From the NCBI GenBank assembly GCA_036971715.1, contig JAVHJL010000007.1, positions 2,790,001 through 2,854,000 on the forward strand: DNA of 64,000 bases. The letters run 5' to 3'. The notes under the pieces were generated by a model. That model was not told where the DNA came from and searched no databases. It saw only the letters and a program-made list of their open reading frames with translations. Position 1 is the stretch's first letter, and each line of letters begins with the position of its first letter. Source of the stretch: Arthrobotrys musiformis (Eukaryota; Ascomycota; Orbiliomycetes; Orbiliales; Orbiliaceae). Shown here piece by piece: positions 11,937-22,927 of the stretch. The position numbers were made by a program, and so were the translations under genes.

Positions 11937-13676
11937 ATGGCAGAATCAACACCGATACCCGTTGGTCATGATCCAGGAGCCCCAGTATGGGTCGTTGTGA
12001 TACCGATAGTATCGATGGTACTGTGCACAGGAGCAGTCGCTGCTAGGTTGTTCACGCGGATACGCTTTGCGAACCGAGAGTTGTTCATTGAGGATTGGTT
12101 GATTATTGGGCCGGCGTATGTACGTTTCGTCCACTTTAAAACTTCACTCCGGCCGAATCAACTACCGCGGAGGGCTTACTCGCGAACTAACATTTTTATG
12201 GGGCTTTTGTAGATTTGTACTATGGCGGCGGCAGTCACGATAGTTATTGCTGCGAATTATGGTTTTGGATGGCATATCGACAGCGGTATTCGTCTGTCCG
12301 ATATCGAAAAAACAATGAAGGTATGCGTTCACAACCCTCATCTAGATATTTTTCGCATATATAACATTTCTTCTACCGGTAACATTATCTAACTAAACTT
12401 TCGACATGTCAGACACTATGTAAGCGCACAGTCTCGATTCGGCCCGGCCTTCCCACTAGTATCGAATCGCCTATACATATATATACTATAAATACTGACC
12501 CTTGCTGAAACCGCCTCCAACTAGACGCCATTCAAATACCACTATTCATCGCCGCCGGTGCGATCCGCACTTCTCTCATAATCTTCATCCTACGCCTCTC
12601 ACAGATTTACTCCCGGACCATCCACCTCCTCACGACCGCGCTCCTCCCCATAACCGTCATACATGTCATAGCTGCTACATTTGTATCCGTGTTCAGATGC
12701 AATCCGGTCAGAAGTCTATGGGATTTCAACGTCCCAGCGCATAGCTGTATACACAAAGCGGTGGGGTATATATTGGTATCGATAGGGTTAGCGATCGATG
12801 TTGCGATCTTTTTGTTGCCGGCGGTTTTGGTGATTAGGTTGGATATGAACCGGAAGAAGAAATTGCAGAGTATTGTTATGTTCGCCTTGGGCGGTGGGTA
12901 CGTACGGGATTCCCTTCTCTGGATTACTAGTACAGTGAATTCTTTTCGGGGGTGGGTTAGAGGACGTAGTTAACTTATATGTCGAGTCGTATAGCGGGTG
13001 TATCGTCGAATGCCTACGGTTTCATCAGCTATACCAAGCAGAGATCAGTATGGATATCACATGTAAGTCCTTCCCATTCCTACCCTCATATTCGGATCTT
13101 TGCGGAAGGGCTTTCTTTCTAATGGATATGTATTTAGATACATTCAGCACCATCATGGTTTCCGTGTTCTTCCAAGTGGTCTTGGGTATGTTATGCAGTT
13201 GCGCCCCAGCGATAAAGGTGTTCGTAGCCAGCACCTTCGCCTCAAAGTTCAGATGTATAAAATACCTCATATCTGAATCGGTGGAGGACGTACACGAGAC
13301 AGATCCTACACGGAATTCGCCTGGTGTTCCTAGGGGCTCTGAGGGAAGATCGAGAGATCCAGAAAGCACGCCTGGGTCATTTTACGACGATGCTTCGGCA
13401 TCAGAGTCTATGGTGTGGGGGTCCTCTGCGGACCGAATAGAAATGGATACTAGGAGTCCCGGCATGGGGGAGGATAATAAGTATGAAAATAGAACGGTGG
13501 TAAAGGAGAGAAGGATTATGGATCTAAAGGAGGTCATGGGCCGGTTGGATAATCAGGAGACGGCGGCATTGGGGGTACCATCGGATGCTGAGGGGGCCGA
13601 AACCTCAAGGAGCGAGAGTAGTAGTCGAACGGATGAGTTTCAAGTTATGCCCGTGGAGTGGGGACGACGTTTATGA
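11937..13676 (+). CDS. PTH11-like / fungal rhodopsin-domain seven-helix membrane protein, six exons
   Basis: Plasma-membrane protein of the large fungal family related to the PTH11 receptor. Exons: 11937-12119, 12213-12320, a 7-nt exon 12413-12419, 12525 to about 12893-12901, about 12961/12963-13062, and 13138-13676. Helices read in order: VWVVVIPIVSMVLCTGAVAA, AAAVTIVIAANYGFG, LFIAAGAIRTSLIIFILRL, LLTTALLPITVIHVIAATF, VGYILVSIGLAIDVAIFLLP, a segment with SGCIVECLRF, and TIMVSVFFQVVLGMLCSCAP. Family features seen are RFANRELFIEDWLI after helix 1, YGFGWHI after helix 2, FRCNPVRSLWDF after helix 4 and an acidic, Ser-rich cytosolic tail of about 150 residues. It lacks an N-terminal CFEM domain. 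The donor of intron 4 is ambiguous: GTGGGT at 12894 or GTACGG at 12902 keep the frame, while the best-looking GTACGT at 12898 does not. Total is about 430 residues. Role as receptor is inferred from the family. Confidence 0.78.
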
Positions 13677-14403
13677 GTGATGAACAATATCATGACGACC
13701 TAAACTCGGGGTTGCTCTAGATCTCACGTGTGGTTGGCTCTATATTTTCCCCTCCGGCTTCTATCATTGGATTTTTGATTTCGTGTAAACCTGTTTATAT
13801 ATATTTACTAACCCCGTTAGAGTACATAAGCGATTCAATGAATATGTCATATCATTAATAAATCGTTGCTCTGGAGTGGCTGTGCATCTATAGGTCTAGC
13901 CGGGGCTGGTCTGAATTGGTCTCGTACTCAGGCCGCACAAAGAGTGGCCGGTCTGAATGCAAAGATTACAAATCGGTACTAAAGATACTCTAAGTACTAT
14001 GTACTAGCGGCTGATTCATAGACGAAGAACCGCAAATGATCTGGAGACCATTCCTACCTACCTAGTCCCTAATTTGAAACTGTGAGGTCCCAAGGGCTGC
14101 GGGCGACTTTACTATTATGGTATAATATTACAATGTTCACATGAATACGAACAAGTTTCTCAAGGGATACCCTTTTAAATTTTCAGTATTTAAAGAATTT
14201 ATTGACAGCCACAATATTAAACCAGGCAGCCGCAAAAAGAACAAAAGAGTTCCACCATGATATCCATATCGCCATAAAAAACAAAAATATTAATCCCATG
14301 TAAATCCGTCTCAATCATGAATCCCAACCCATTTTTCTTTAAAAGCGAATAATATATTAAGGCACTCGTGAAGAAGTGGTTCAAGAGACTAGTCCATATC
14401 TAC
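13677..14403. other. Convergent spacer carrying part of a dispersed repeat
   Basis: Tail-to-tail spacer between the PTH11-like gene and the Thr-rich secreted protein gene. It includes at 13918-13950 a segment that recurs at the right end of the window (see repeat entries). Otherwise AT-rich and gene-free. Confidence 0.5.
13918..13950 (+). repeat. Dispersed short repeat, copy A
   Basis: The sequence GGTCTCGTAC, a 5-nt spacer, then CCGCACAAAGAGTGGCCG is matched at 63942-63978 by GGTCTCGTAC, a 9-nt spacer, then CCGCACAAAGAGTGACCG. About 28 positions agree with one substitution and a variable spacer, which is unlikely by chance in 64 kb. Nature unknown; no terminal inverted repeats or target duplications were identified. 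Confidence 0.5.
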
Positions 14404-15660
14404 TTAGAGAGGAGTCTCGGGGTGCAAATCAACAGACTTGCAGTCGTTCTTATTATCGATGAAAGAACCAATAAACAAAGTCTTCGCTCCGTTGATACCA
14501 GCCTCAACCGGCACGCAACTTTGGAGTTTATCAAGAACCGCGTCATTAGGGACGACGTTGCCATTGGCATGCTTGATCCACTTCAGGAAGTTTCCGTTGA
14601 CGGATGATGGGGCATTCCAAAGGATTTCTCTCGGATCGGCGCTGCCGAAGGTGTATGAAACCCAAACGGCGTTGCTTTGTCCGGCGTTATTGTATGAAAG
14701 ACGGTTTTCCGAGTCGATGAACCAGACGGTTGCTTGGGATTTCTCAGGGACGAAGATGGCGTGGGTGATGAACGGGGAACCGTCGTGGGAGACGGCCTTG
14801 AGGTAGTGCTGGGATACACCGGGGCCATTGGATCGAAGAACAAACTTCTCTGGTGGTGGAGGAGGCGCATTGGTATAGATTGTAGAGATTGTGGTGACGG
14901 TAGTAGTAACGTCAACTTCCTTGTATTCAGTGACGGTAGTTAATGTTTCAGTGACTTTCACGATTGTGGTGGACACATCCGTAGTCTCTGTCACAGTCTC
15001 GGTGGCTTCGGTCGTCACAGCTGTACACACAGTAGTGGTTACTGTCGGCGCTGTGTATGTGACTGGGATAATCCCCAATGGGATAGTGAGACATGAACAA
15101 GCGCTCGAGATTCGACTTGGAGGGTATGTGGCGATCCTCTCAGTCAATGGAGCCTTGGTGTTTCGCTTCACATAGTTTTGGTTGGTGATAGTGGTATAGA
15201 CAGTATCTGTCTTTGTCGCAGTACTAGTACTGGTGGCGCAATCAACAATTGTATTGACAACCGTCTCGAAATCGGTGATTGTAATTGTATTCGTGAGGGT
15301 CTCTGTGACTTCGTCGACGATTGTAACGGTAGCTATCTCGCTGACGATACTGTAAAATATAAGAAAAATTAGAAAATACTTAAATTGCGACCATTATACG
15401 TTGACACTAGCGAGAGAATAGTCTTACAGAGTTGGGGTAACGGTAGCGACTGTGACGGTCGTTCCGGGGAGATGCAAGTAGGAGCTGCAAAATGGAAGAG
15501 AATCTCCGATAGTATCGGAGGCTCTCAGCAGACGGAGGAGATTGTCGGCATTGCACCCGTTACTGCCCGTGCGCTCCTTGAGGATATGCGCCGGGTTTGG
15601 TGCCGAAGAGACGAGCGAGGCTCCGCCTAGGAACAAAAGCTGAGTAACGAAAGACCGCAT
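14404..15660 (-). CDS. Secreted Thr-rich protein of unknown function, two exons
   Basis: Exons 15660-15428 and 15349-14404, joined across an intron with GTAAGA and TTACAG; spliced length 392 residues. It begins with a signal peptide (MRSFVTQLLFLGGASLVSSA). A short N-terminal domain follows, with the pattern CNADNLLRLLRAS...LPFCSSYL, which occurs at the start of many ascomycete secreted proteins. Residues about 65-225 are Thr/Val-rich with repeats of the type TVTET, likely O-mannosylated, interrupted by CSCLTIP. A proline spacer (PPPPP) leads to a C-terminal globular part containing FVLRSNGPGVSQHYLKAV and later SCVPVEAGINGAKTLFIGSF, similar to modules in fungal cell-wall or extracellular proteins. 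Stop codon is TAG at 14404. No GPI-anchor tail was seen. Function is not known; it belongs to a run of three secreted-protein genes. Confidence 0.8.
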
Positions 15661-17739
15661 TGCAAATGGATAGGCCTTAACTCAAATTCCAGAAAAACGA
15701 GAGTTATCGGTTAATTGAGTAGAGAGCGCCAATAGCCTCTAAGGTGTCTGAATGCCTAGGACAACATTTCGAAAAGACCAGATGGGGGAAATATAGTCTC
15801 CTTTTTATACTCTACCAGAGCTTCTGCCAGTCCCCGAGTGCGATATTGACAATTGAGAAAGTCCACAGCCGTATGGCCGTAAGTTTGAAAAACCTGACAG
15901 CAAAGCGCGGGATGCAAGGCTATGGCCTCAGGTCTTGTCATTGCGCAAATTTAGCCATTGAGAACCAAGAGGGGTATTGAAGCTGAAAATTGTGGCTGCT
16001 GCATGATGTCCTAGCAAACTAGCAGCATGTTACCGCCCAGTCTCTAACCGAAGCACTTTTTTCTTGGAAAATGAGAAGCCTTTGTTCTCGTTTAAAAAGT
16101 AAAAGCCGGACTGTCAAAAAAAAAACTTTTTATGTCGGGTGTTTTGACATCTGGGTTGTAAATGTTGGAGTTTTTCTTTGTTCGCAGGCACGTTGGGGTG
16201 AGAAAATGTGGTCACTGCTAACCTGCTATTGGTCAAGCGTTTGGTGGCGGCTGCCGTGTGACATGTGTGGAAGTTTCCGGGAGAGTATCTCGAGGGAGCA
16301 ACGAATTGATAGTCCCCAATTTCAAAGCCCTTGGCTCTGACAGCTCAGATATGCAGTTAAGTTTGGGGGCAATCTAGATATTCTGTTAAACGATCAGCCA
16401 ACGGAAGCTGCTTTCCGAGGAAAAAGAAAGCCAAGCATTCCTTTCGATCCCTTTCCTTTCAAGTTCCTGGATAATATTTCACAATTTTAATGGACGGGAG
16501 GGCCGAATGGGAACATACAGGATCTGAGACCAGGCGGGGCTGTCCTTGATTCACAGCTTGCAGCTAGCTGACAATTGATGCAGCTAGATGCAAGGGAAGC
16601 AGCCTACAACATTGATCTCTACGGATGCCGGCGCTATGGCGGGTCGAAGTTAATTTTGTAAAGATCTTAAAATCCTGACAAGGTATCTATTCATTGATAC
16701 TCAGGTGCAGATATGGGATATATCGATCTATAGTTTAAGTAGATGTAAACTCTTAATTATTAACATATAAATACAATGCGAGTCAGCGGTCCCTGTCGGC
16801 GTAGATACTGACTGGTTGCCTGCCTGGCCGGCTTGGTAAGCTTCGGTTGAGCATGAGGCTGATTTAATTAATATGCACGTTGCCTCGGACGATGCACGCC
16901 GTAAGGTTAATTAATTCGATAATGGGAAATATACATGGGGGCTGGCTCTAGATCTGGAACACATATGTTTAGGCACATTGGGCCATGTATCTCCGGACAG
17001 TCTGGGGAATCTCCGGATGTCTTCCTCGGTAAGTTTCGCAGGTTAGATTATGTGCACAATACCGAGCTCTCCGTCGACAGCTTCCATAATTAGCTGTTCA
17101 TTGAGTTGGCCGCCTGCAGCTTCTGCTGGCATCGAGACTATAGCTTCTGAAGGTGCCCGACACCCTTGTTCTCGGAAATGAGGGCGGTAGTCTACTAGCC
17201 GGGGGTCACTGGGGGAAACGAAACAGAGAAGGATAGACACCTTGTTGTGCGCCTGAACAGCTGTCAAGCATATGTGAGTATTCCACTGGCGGATTTTGCG
17301 AACACTATTTTATAGTGTGGTCACCATTTGAGGTCACTACGTAGCGGCGTAATGGTAGACATTCTGGCTAATTAATAGTCTTCGCGAGTCCGCACAAACT
17401 AGTTTGGTAATATCGAACGGATTGGTATTAAAATCTGACTTATCAGATCGTAGTCTGACAAATGCTAATAAAAATACAGACAACTATATACACAAGCAAA
17501 ATATAAGAACAATAGTATTAAACAGAAAGGTATACTAATACTTGGGCACGAAGCTAGACAGGGAATTACCCCATCACGAACGAGAATTCAAAATTTAAAA
17601 TAATTGCAAAACCCAACCTGCACAATACCAAAGGATGCAATGAAAATGGAATCAAGAGAGAGGAAAAAAAATCAAACTAGCGCGCCATAAAAGTACTGCG
17701 TTCTGATAAGTCATCTTAAATTTGGTCGGTCGCAGTCGG
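15661..17739. other. Intergenic region without recognised gene
   Basis: About 2.1 kb upstream of the Thr-rich secreted protein gene. AT-rich toward 16700-16760 and 17400-17530. No coding frame with family resemblance. Confidence 0.5.
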
Positions 17740-18281
17740 CTAGGCAGTAGCAGTACTAGTAGGGGTTTGTGTTTGGGTGCTTTGCGTGATGGTTGGAACT
17801 TTAATTGTTCCATCAGCATTCACAATGTCAGGCAGCTGACCCTTTTCAAGTTGCTCCAAAGCCACTGTGAACTGATCAGGGGCCAGTTTTGGAAGAGCCG
17901 CCCAAATCTCCGTCGGTACGGTAGTTAGGAACTGTTGAATCTCGGATGGGAGCTGTTTTACCACAGGAAGGGATAGAATAGCAGCTCTGATCTGATCTGG
18001 TGTCGGTGTAGGTTTATTTTGACGCTTCGTCTCCTTCGTTACCGCCCGGCGTACGTCTCGCGAACGTCGCTGGAGACCACGAGGGGCGCCGTAGAATGAT
18101 GCAGCTCTGACTCCTCGGTGATGGTTGACTAAGAGGTTTATCAGATTAGATTGATGTGATAGACAAGAGGAGGATCTGATAACTTACATTGAGCAACGCC
18201 TGTATCGGAGGCTGCATCACTTGCAAGAGCGGAAGAACCGACAACGAGGAGAGGGATAAGAATAAGAGTTGAAAACTTCAT
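17740..18281 (-). CDS. Small secreted protein with dibasic sites, two exons
   Basis: Exons 18281-18188 and 18128-17740, with a 59-nt intron (GTAAGT to TTAG). Spliced product is 160 residues. It starts with a clear signal peptide (MKFSTLILIPLLVVGSSALA). A basic segment follows with several dibasic pairs (LQRRSRDVRRAV and KRQNK), which are candidate Kex2 cleavage sites. The second half is a compact helical stretch (DQIRAAILSLPVVKQLP, EIQQFLTTVPTEIWAALPKL, APDQFTVALEQLEKGQLP), then a Thr/Gln-rich tail ending in STATA. There are no cysteines in the mature part. I do not recognise the family. Possible roles include a processed propeptide or an effector-like secreted protein, both guesses. It lies between two other secreted-protein genes. 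Confidence 0.75.
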
Positions 18282-19602
18282 TTTGTGAGAATTTTAGGGT
18301 CCCTTTTGTGTATCACAGTTTCTTTATTCGGTCGAAGTTTAGATAGAGCTTGAGCTGATCTAGGCTGTATATCCGAGGTCTAAGCGAATAGTTCGAAAAA
18401 TTGGCGTAGATGTGTGGTTTTCCAAGCTCAGTTAACTGCAAGTGTCGACGGTGAAGTATACCGATTTTTTTGGAGAATGAGTAAAAAACAATTAACTTAA
18501 AGAATGACGAAGATAGGGTTAGATTTGAAATTTGATGCGTTTAATCGAGCGTGACCTGCACAGCTATATCCACCAGGGACTCTAAGGAATTGTGTGATTT
18601 GATGATGAGTGAAAGGGAGTTGTAAACAGACGGATATCACGATTATATATACTCATGGCCTCTGCACAATTTGTTCTAGAAAGCATTCCGATATCCGAAT
18701 AAGCAAACCCTGCTGCCGCAGATTCAGCGTCTTGACCTAAAACTCGGGGGTATTGTTGTGGACCGTGGGAGTCCCTATGTTAGAAAGCTTCTAGACTTCG
18801 TCAGAAACCAAGCCTCCACAAGTGCGTCAAACTACGCATAAGCAAAAACGGTTCTTAGCGGTGAGCTCGACTATGTATATGTGTAAGCGAATATGGGTAC
18901 TACTAGCATATTTCGCCATCCTGAGCCAAAATGGCCACGGGCTACATCCCCCTAGCCCTAATAGACACAAATGCCCTTGACAAGCTGGGGATTAAGGATC
19001 AGGCGAGTCGTTCCAACTTGAAGTGAACGGGCTACTCCGGCTCCTTGAGCCTGTTTGAAAATCTTCGATCATCGACGGCCTATTTGCAGTGAAAGAAGGA
19101 ATATATACTCAATATCGGAAAAGCGGTTGTTTCGTGGCGTCCATACGCATGAACTCAGGCGTGAGGCTAAACCTTTCCGAATTGTTTCATCGTCGAAGCG
19201 TTGCAAGTCTATCCTCGATTAAGTGTTGTCTAGCAGGCAATTCTGTGTAACGGCACACTCGCTTCCGTGATCTGGCCAATCAGGCCACGCCAAGAGCCGT
19301 AGGGGGGATGCACAGGAGGTTTGGAAGAGAAGTACCGCCTCCGCAAAGATTTTTACTGTGCCTGCATGCATACGGAGAGAAACAATGAGGCGTGATGAAA
19401 TGATACGATAGTCTGCAAGCTAGAACGGTGGTTTACCAGATACGTCATGGTTCAGCCGATTGGTGTTAGATTCGATTGGAGACGAACGAAGGCTGTGTGC
19501 ATATATATATAGGAAGCATGTCGGACATCTACAAATCCCACTTGCACAGCAGCGTCCAAGCCAAATTCCATCTTTGAGTTCTCCCTCGCCGGTCGCAGGG
19601 TC
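18282..19602. other. Divergent intergenic region
   Basis: About 1.3 kb separating the small secreted protein gene (minus) from the repeat-rich secreted protein gene (plus). It probably carries both promoters. No open frame of note and no recognised motif. Confidence 0.5.
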
Positions 19603-19715
19603 TTTTTTTTTTTTTTTTTTTTTTTTTTTTCGTCTCTTTCAATTCTACACTCGTTTTATCACCATTTACCTGTATCATTTGTGTCTTTTTTTTTTTTTTC
19701 TTTTTTTTTTTTTCT
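19603..19715 (+). repeat. Poly-T tracts just upstream of a start codon
   Basis: An uninterrupted run of 28 T at 19603-19630, then T runs of about 12 and 13 between 19687 and 19713 separated by a single C. All lie within 170 nt of the ATG at 19771. On DNA this is a poly(dA:dT) element, known in fungi to exclude nucleosomes. It may lie in the promoter or the 5' leader. Confidence 0.85.
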
Positions 19716-19770
19716 TCTTTTAAATCGCTAGCGATTTTTTGGCCCAACCAGGCCTTTATTCTATTCAAAA

Positions 19771-22700
19771 ATGGTTGCCGCTTCGAAAATTCTCCCTGTT
19801 CTGTCCTTGGGACTGATCGGAATTTCCCAAGCTGCCGAATGGCATGTTCCTACTGCCCGGGAAGATAACCACATAGCTTTGGTTCCCATCCGTCAGGAAC
19901 ACATTATCAAAGGCTTGAGGAGAAGATCCGATGATCTATCTCGCCTCAAGCCTCAGGACCAGGTTAAGATGTTTTACGGCAGGGCATTGTGTGAGTCCTC
20001 AATCAGTAACCCGCGGTAAACTCAAACGGGAGTTCCAAAGACTAACTATCCACCTCAATACAGCGGAAGCACATCTTAGAATCGCAGATATGACAGTGAC
20101 CAAACCTGATGCGGATCATCCGCTGATACTATTGGAGAACTTCGATGATCTTACTGATAGTATCACTTGTACGGATGAGGACTCCAAAATTGCTCTAAAG
20201 TTCAAGAGTGAGGATGCCATGGATACCGCCATTCAGTCTTGGAAGTGGATCAACAACAGTGATAAAGATTATTTCTTCCTCTTCACCCATCATCATCATA
20301 CGGGCTGTGGCCCCGATGAGGAAAGAACCTCTTATAAAATCACTGGAGTTACCTACGACAAAGCCACCTTCACCACAGTTCTCACGAAAGAGAAGGCAAC
20401 GTGGAATGAAACTCTTCAGAACTTCGAAATCAAGATCAGGACTGTTGAGCATCCACTCAGCTTCGTGAAGAGAGAACTCAGTGTTGGAAATGTTCTCAAG
20501 ACAGGTATCTGCGCATTTTCCGGACCCTTTGAGGATCTATTCAAATTCCAATGCGAAGATGAGGTGGAGAAGGGTCTTGATACAATTGGTGAAGGTATCG
20601 ACTCAGTCGTGGATACCGTAGGCGAAGGCTTTGATACCGTCGTTGATACAGTAGGCGAAGGTTTCGATAAGGCTGTAGATATAGTAGGCGACGGTATCGA
20701 TAAAGCCAAGGACCTGGTTGGCGAAGGTATTGATACAGTCGTCGACGTCGCAAGCACCGTTGGCGGCATCGTCGAAGAGGGTCTAAAGCCTGTCGTAGAT
20801 GTCGTCAGCGGTGGCCTCAACGTGCTCCTTGAAAAGTTTGTCGACGGCAACTACAAGGTCCGCTTTGGAAAGAAAGACCCCAAGAGCAAGATTCAGCTCA
20901 CGGGTGTCGGATTTAGGGGAGACGTTGACGTCGACATGGGAGTAAATTGCGTCGGCTGCTACCTTGAGGGCGGGTTCGGCTTCAAGGCCACAATCTCCCG
21001 AGTCAATGGGGCAACCCTACCAAGCGCTATCTTCGATATCTCTCCACAAATCGAAGGAAGCTTCGGCCTTGAACTCATCGGGATTGTTTCCAAGGAGCGC
21101 GATTACAACGTCGGTGCTGCAATTGGAGACGACATTTTGAAGGTTATGGGTATCTCCCCATTCCTCAAGATCGCACCCGAAGCCATCGCAGGTCCTGGCG
21201 TTCTCGTCAGAGGCCAGGCCAAAATTTCTACAACCATGGGCGCTAAATTCAGCTCCAAAGGCGCCCACATCCGACTTGTTGCAGGCACAAACCCCAGTAT
21301 TTCTGTCCCATCCTGGCCGAAAGATCAGTTTAAGCCAAAGTTTGATTTCGCTGGCCCCGAGTTCGAAGGAGAAATCAACCCTTACATCCGTTGGGGCTTT
21401 GGCTTTGGCTTAGAGATCGCTGATACTGGCAAGTTTGGTGTCTGGGGAGGTATCGATACCAGTGTCAGCAATGTTTGGGCCTACAACAAGTGCAAGGGCG
21501 CCCAAGAAAAGTCTTTCCACTACCAATCCATTTTCGAGGTCTCCGCAAAGGTCAATGTTGTAGCAGAGATCGAGACATCGGTTGCTAGTGCCAACCTAAA
21601 GGATAGGACGAAGAAGGGACTCAAGGATGGATTCATCAATGGTGCTATCGACAAAATCGCTAGAAAGGTATTGGGACAGTTGGCTGACGGCATTCCTATT
21701 ACGAACGCTACAATCTACGATGGCTGTGAAGCACCCGATGGCCAAAAGCCACTCTCCCTGGCACCCAAACCATCAGTTTCGCGGGCTGCTCTGTCATCTA
21801 TTAGACCATCCGTTTCAAGGGTTTATGCAGCTCCCGTCAGACAATCTGTCGCAAGGACATCACTCGCTCCCAATCCAACAGCCGCGAGAACATCCCTTGC
21901 CCTCAAGCCCACAAGCATCAAGTCTTCTGTTGCTCCTCAGAACTCTAATTTGGGAGACGAAGTGGAAATTCTGCCCGCAGACCCCTTGCCCACATCAACA
22001 ACATCTCTAGCTCCCCAACAAACCCTCGGAGATGAAATAGAAATCCCGCCCGCAGACCCCCTACCTACGGCAGCAAATGTGAACACCCCCGTTGCCCCCA
22101 AACTAGCGGCCGCAAAAGCCCCCCTCGCCCCTAAGCCAGTTGTCGCAAAGGCCCCACTTCCCCTCAGACCAACAAGTGTAAAAGCCGCCCTTCCCCTCAG
22201 ACCAACGAACGCCAGGGCTGCCCTTCCCGTCAGGCCAACAAACGTAAGGGCTCCTCTCCCCGTCAGGCCAACAAACGTAAGGGCTGCTCTTCCTGTTAGA
22301 CCAACAAGCAACAAGGTAGCCCCAACCCCCGAGCAAAGACTAGGTGACGCTGTGGATATCCCGAACGGAGAACCAACATCAACAAGCGAAGAAGCTTCCA
22401 CTACTACCGAATCAAACTTGGGAGACGCTTTGGAGGTACCAGGCGCAGATGCAACATCAACCAGCGAAGAGACTTCTCCCACCCCCGTCGGAGAGGCAGT
22501 GGAAACCCCAAGCGCAGAGACCCCAACAACTGAAGAGACTTCGCCTGATCCCCTACCAACGCAAGTAGAGGAGAAATCTGAGGTTCTAGACGTAGAATCC
22601 ACACCGACAACCGAAGAGACCTCCCCGGATTCCGAGCCAACGCAAGTAGAGGAAAAGAAGGAGGAGAAGGAGGAAGAGAAGGAGGAAGAGAAACCAGAGG

Positions 22701-22927
22701 AAAAAGAAGAGGAGAAGGAAGAGGAAAAGCCAGAGGAGAAAGAAGAAGAGAAGGAGGAGGAAAAGGAAGAAGAAAAGGAGGAGGAAAAGGAAGAGGAACC
22801 CGAATCTGAATCTGAACTGGAAGCTCGGAATGCAGCCCCACTACTCGACGAAGCTGCGCCAGAGGTGAAGGAATTTGTGTCTGGATATTCGCGCCCGATT
22901 TATAGTCGATCGTTGTATAGCATATAA
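19771..22927 (+). CDS. Large secreted repeat protein, DUF7029/DUF7223-like, two exons
   Basis: Exons 19771-19990 and 20064-22927, intron GTGAGT to ACAG; 1027 residues. Signal peptide MVAASKILPVLSLGLIGISQAA. Residues about 75-210 show the pattern of the fungal extracellular domain DUF7029, including LILLENFDDLTDSITC, a W-x-W segment and FFLFTHHHHTGCG. Residues about 244-305 are five or more 11-residue repeats of the type VGEGIDTVVDT. Then comes a beta-rich part with CVGCYLEGGFGF, like DUF7223, to about residue 640. Residues about 640-828 are Pro/Ala/Lys/Arg-rich repeats, including several near-identical 11-mers of the type RPTNVRAALPV. An acidic tail with long (EEEK) runs follows at about 935-990, ending in ARNAAPLLDEAAPEVKEF. 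Net result is a secreted or wall-associated protein with basic and acidic disordered arms. Function is unknown. Confidence 0.82.

Noticed and set aside
21937..22602. Minus-strand 221-codon frame opposite the repeat region of the large secreted protein
   Set aside because: It is made of the antisense of the Pro/Lys/Ala repeats and has no independent start context or domain.
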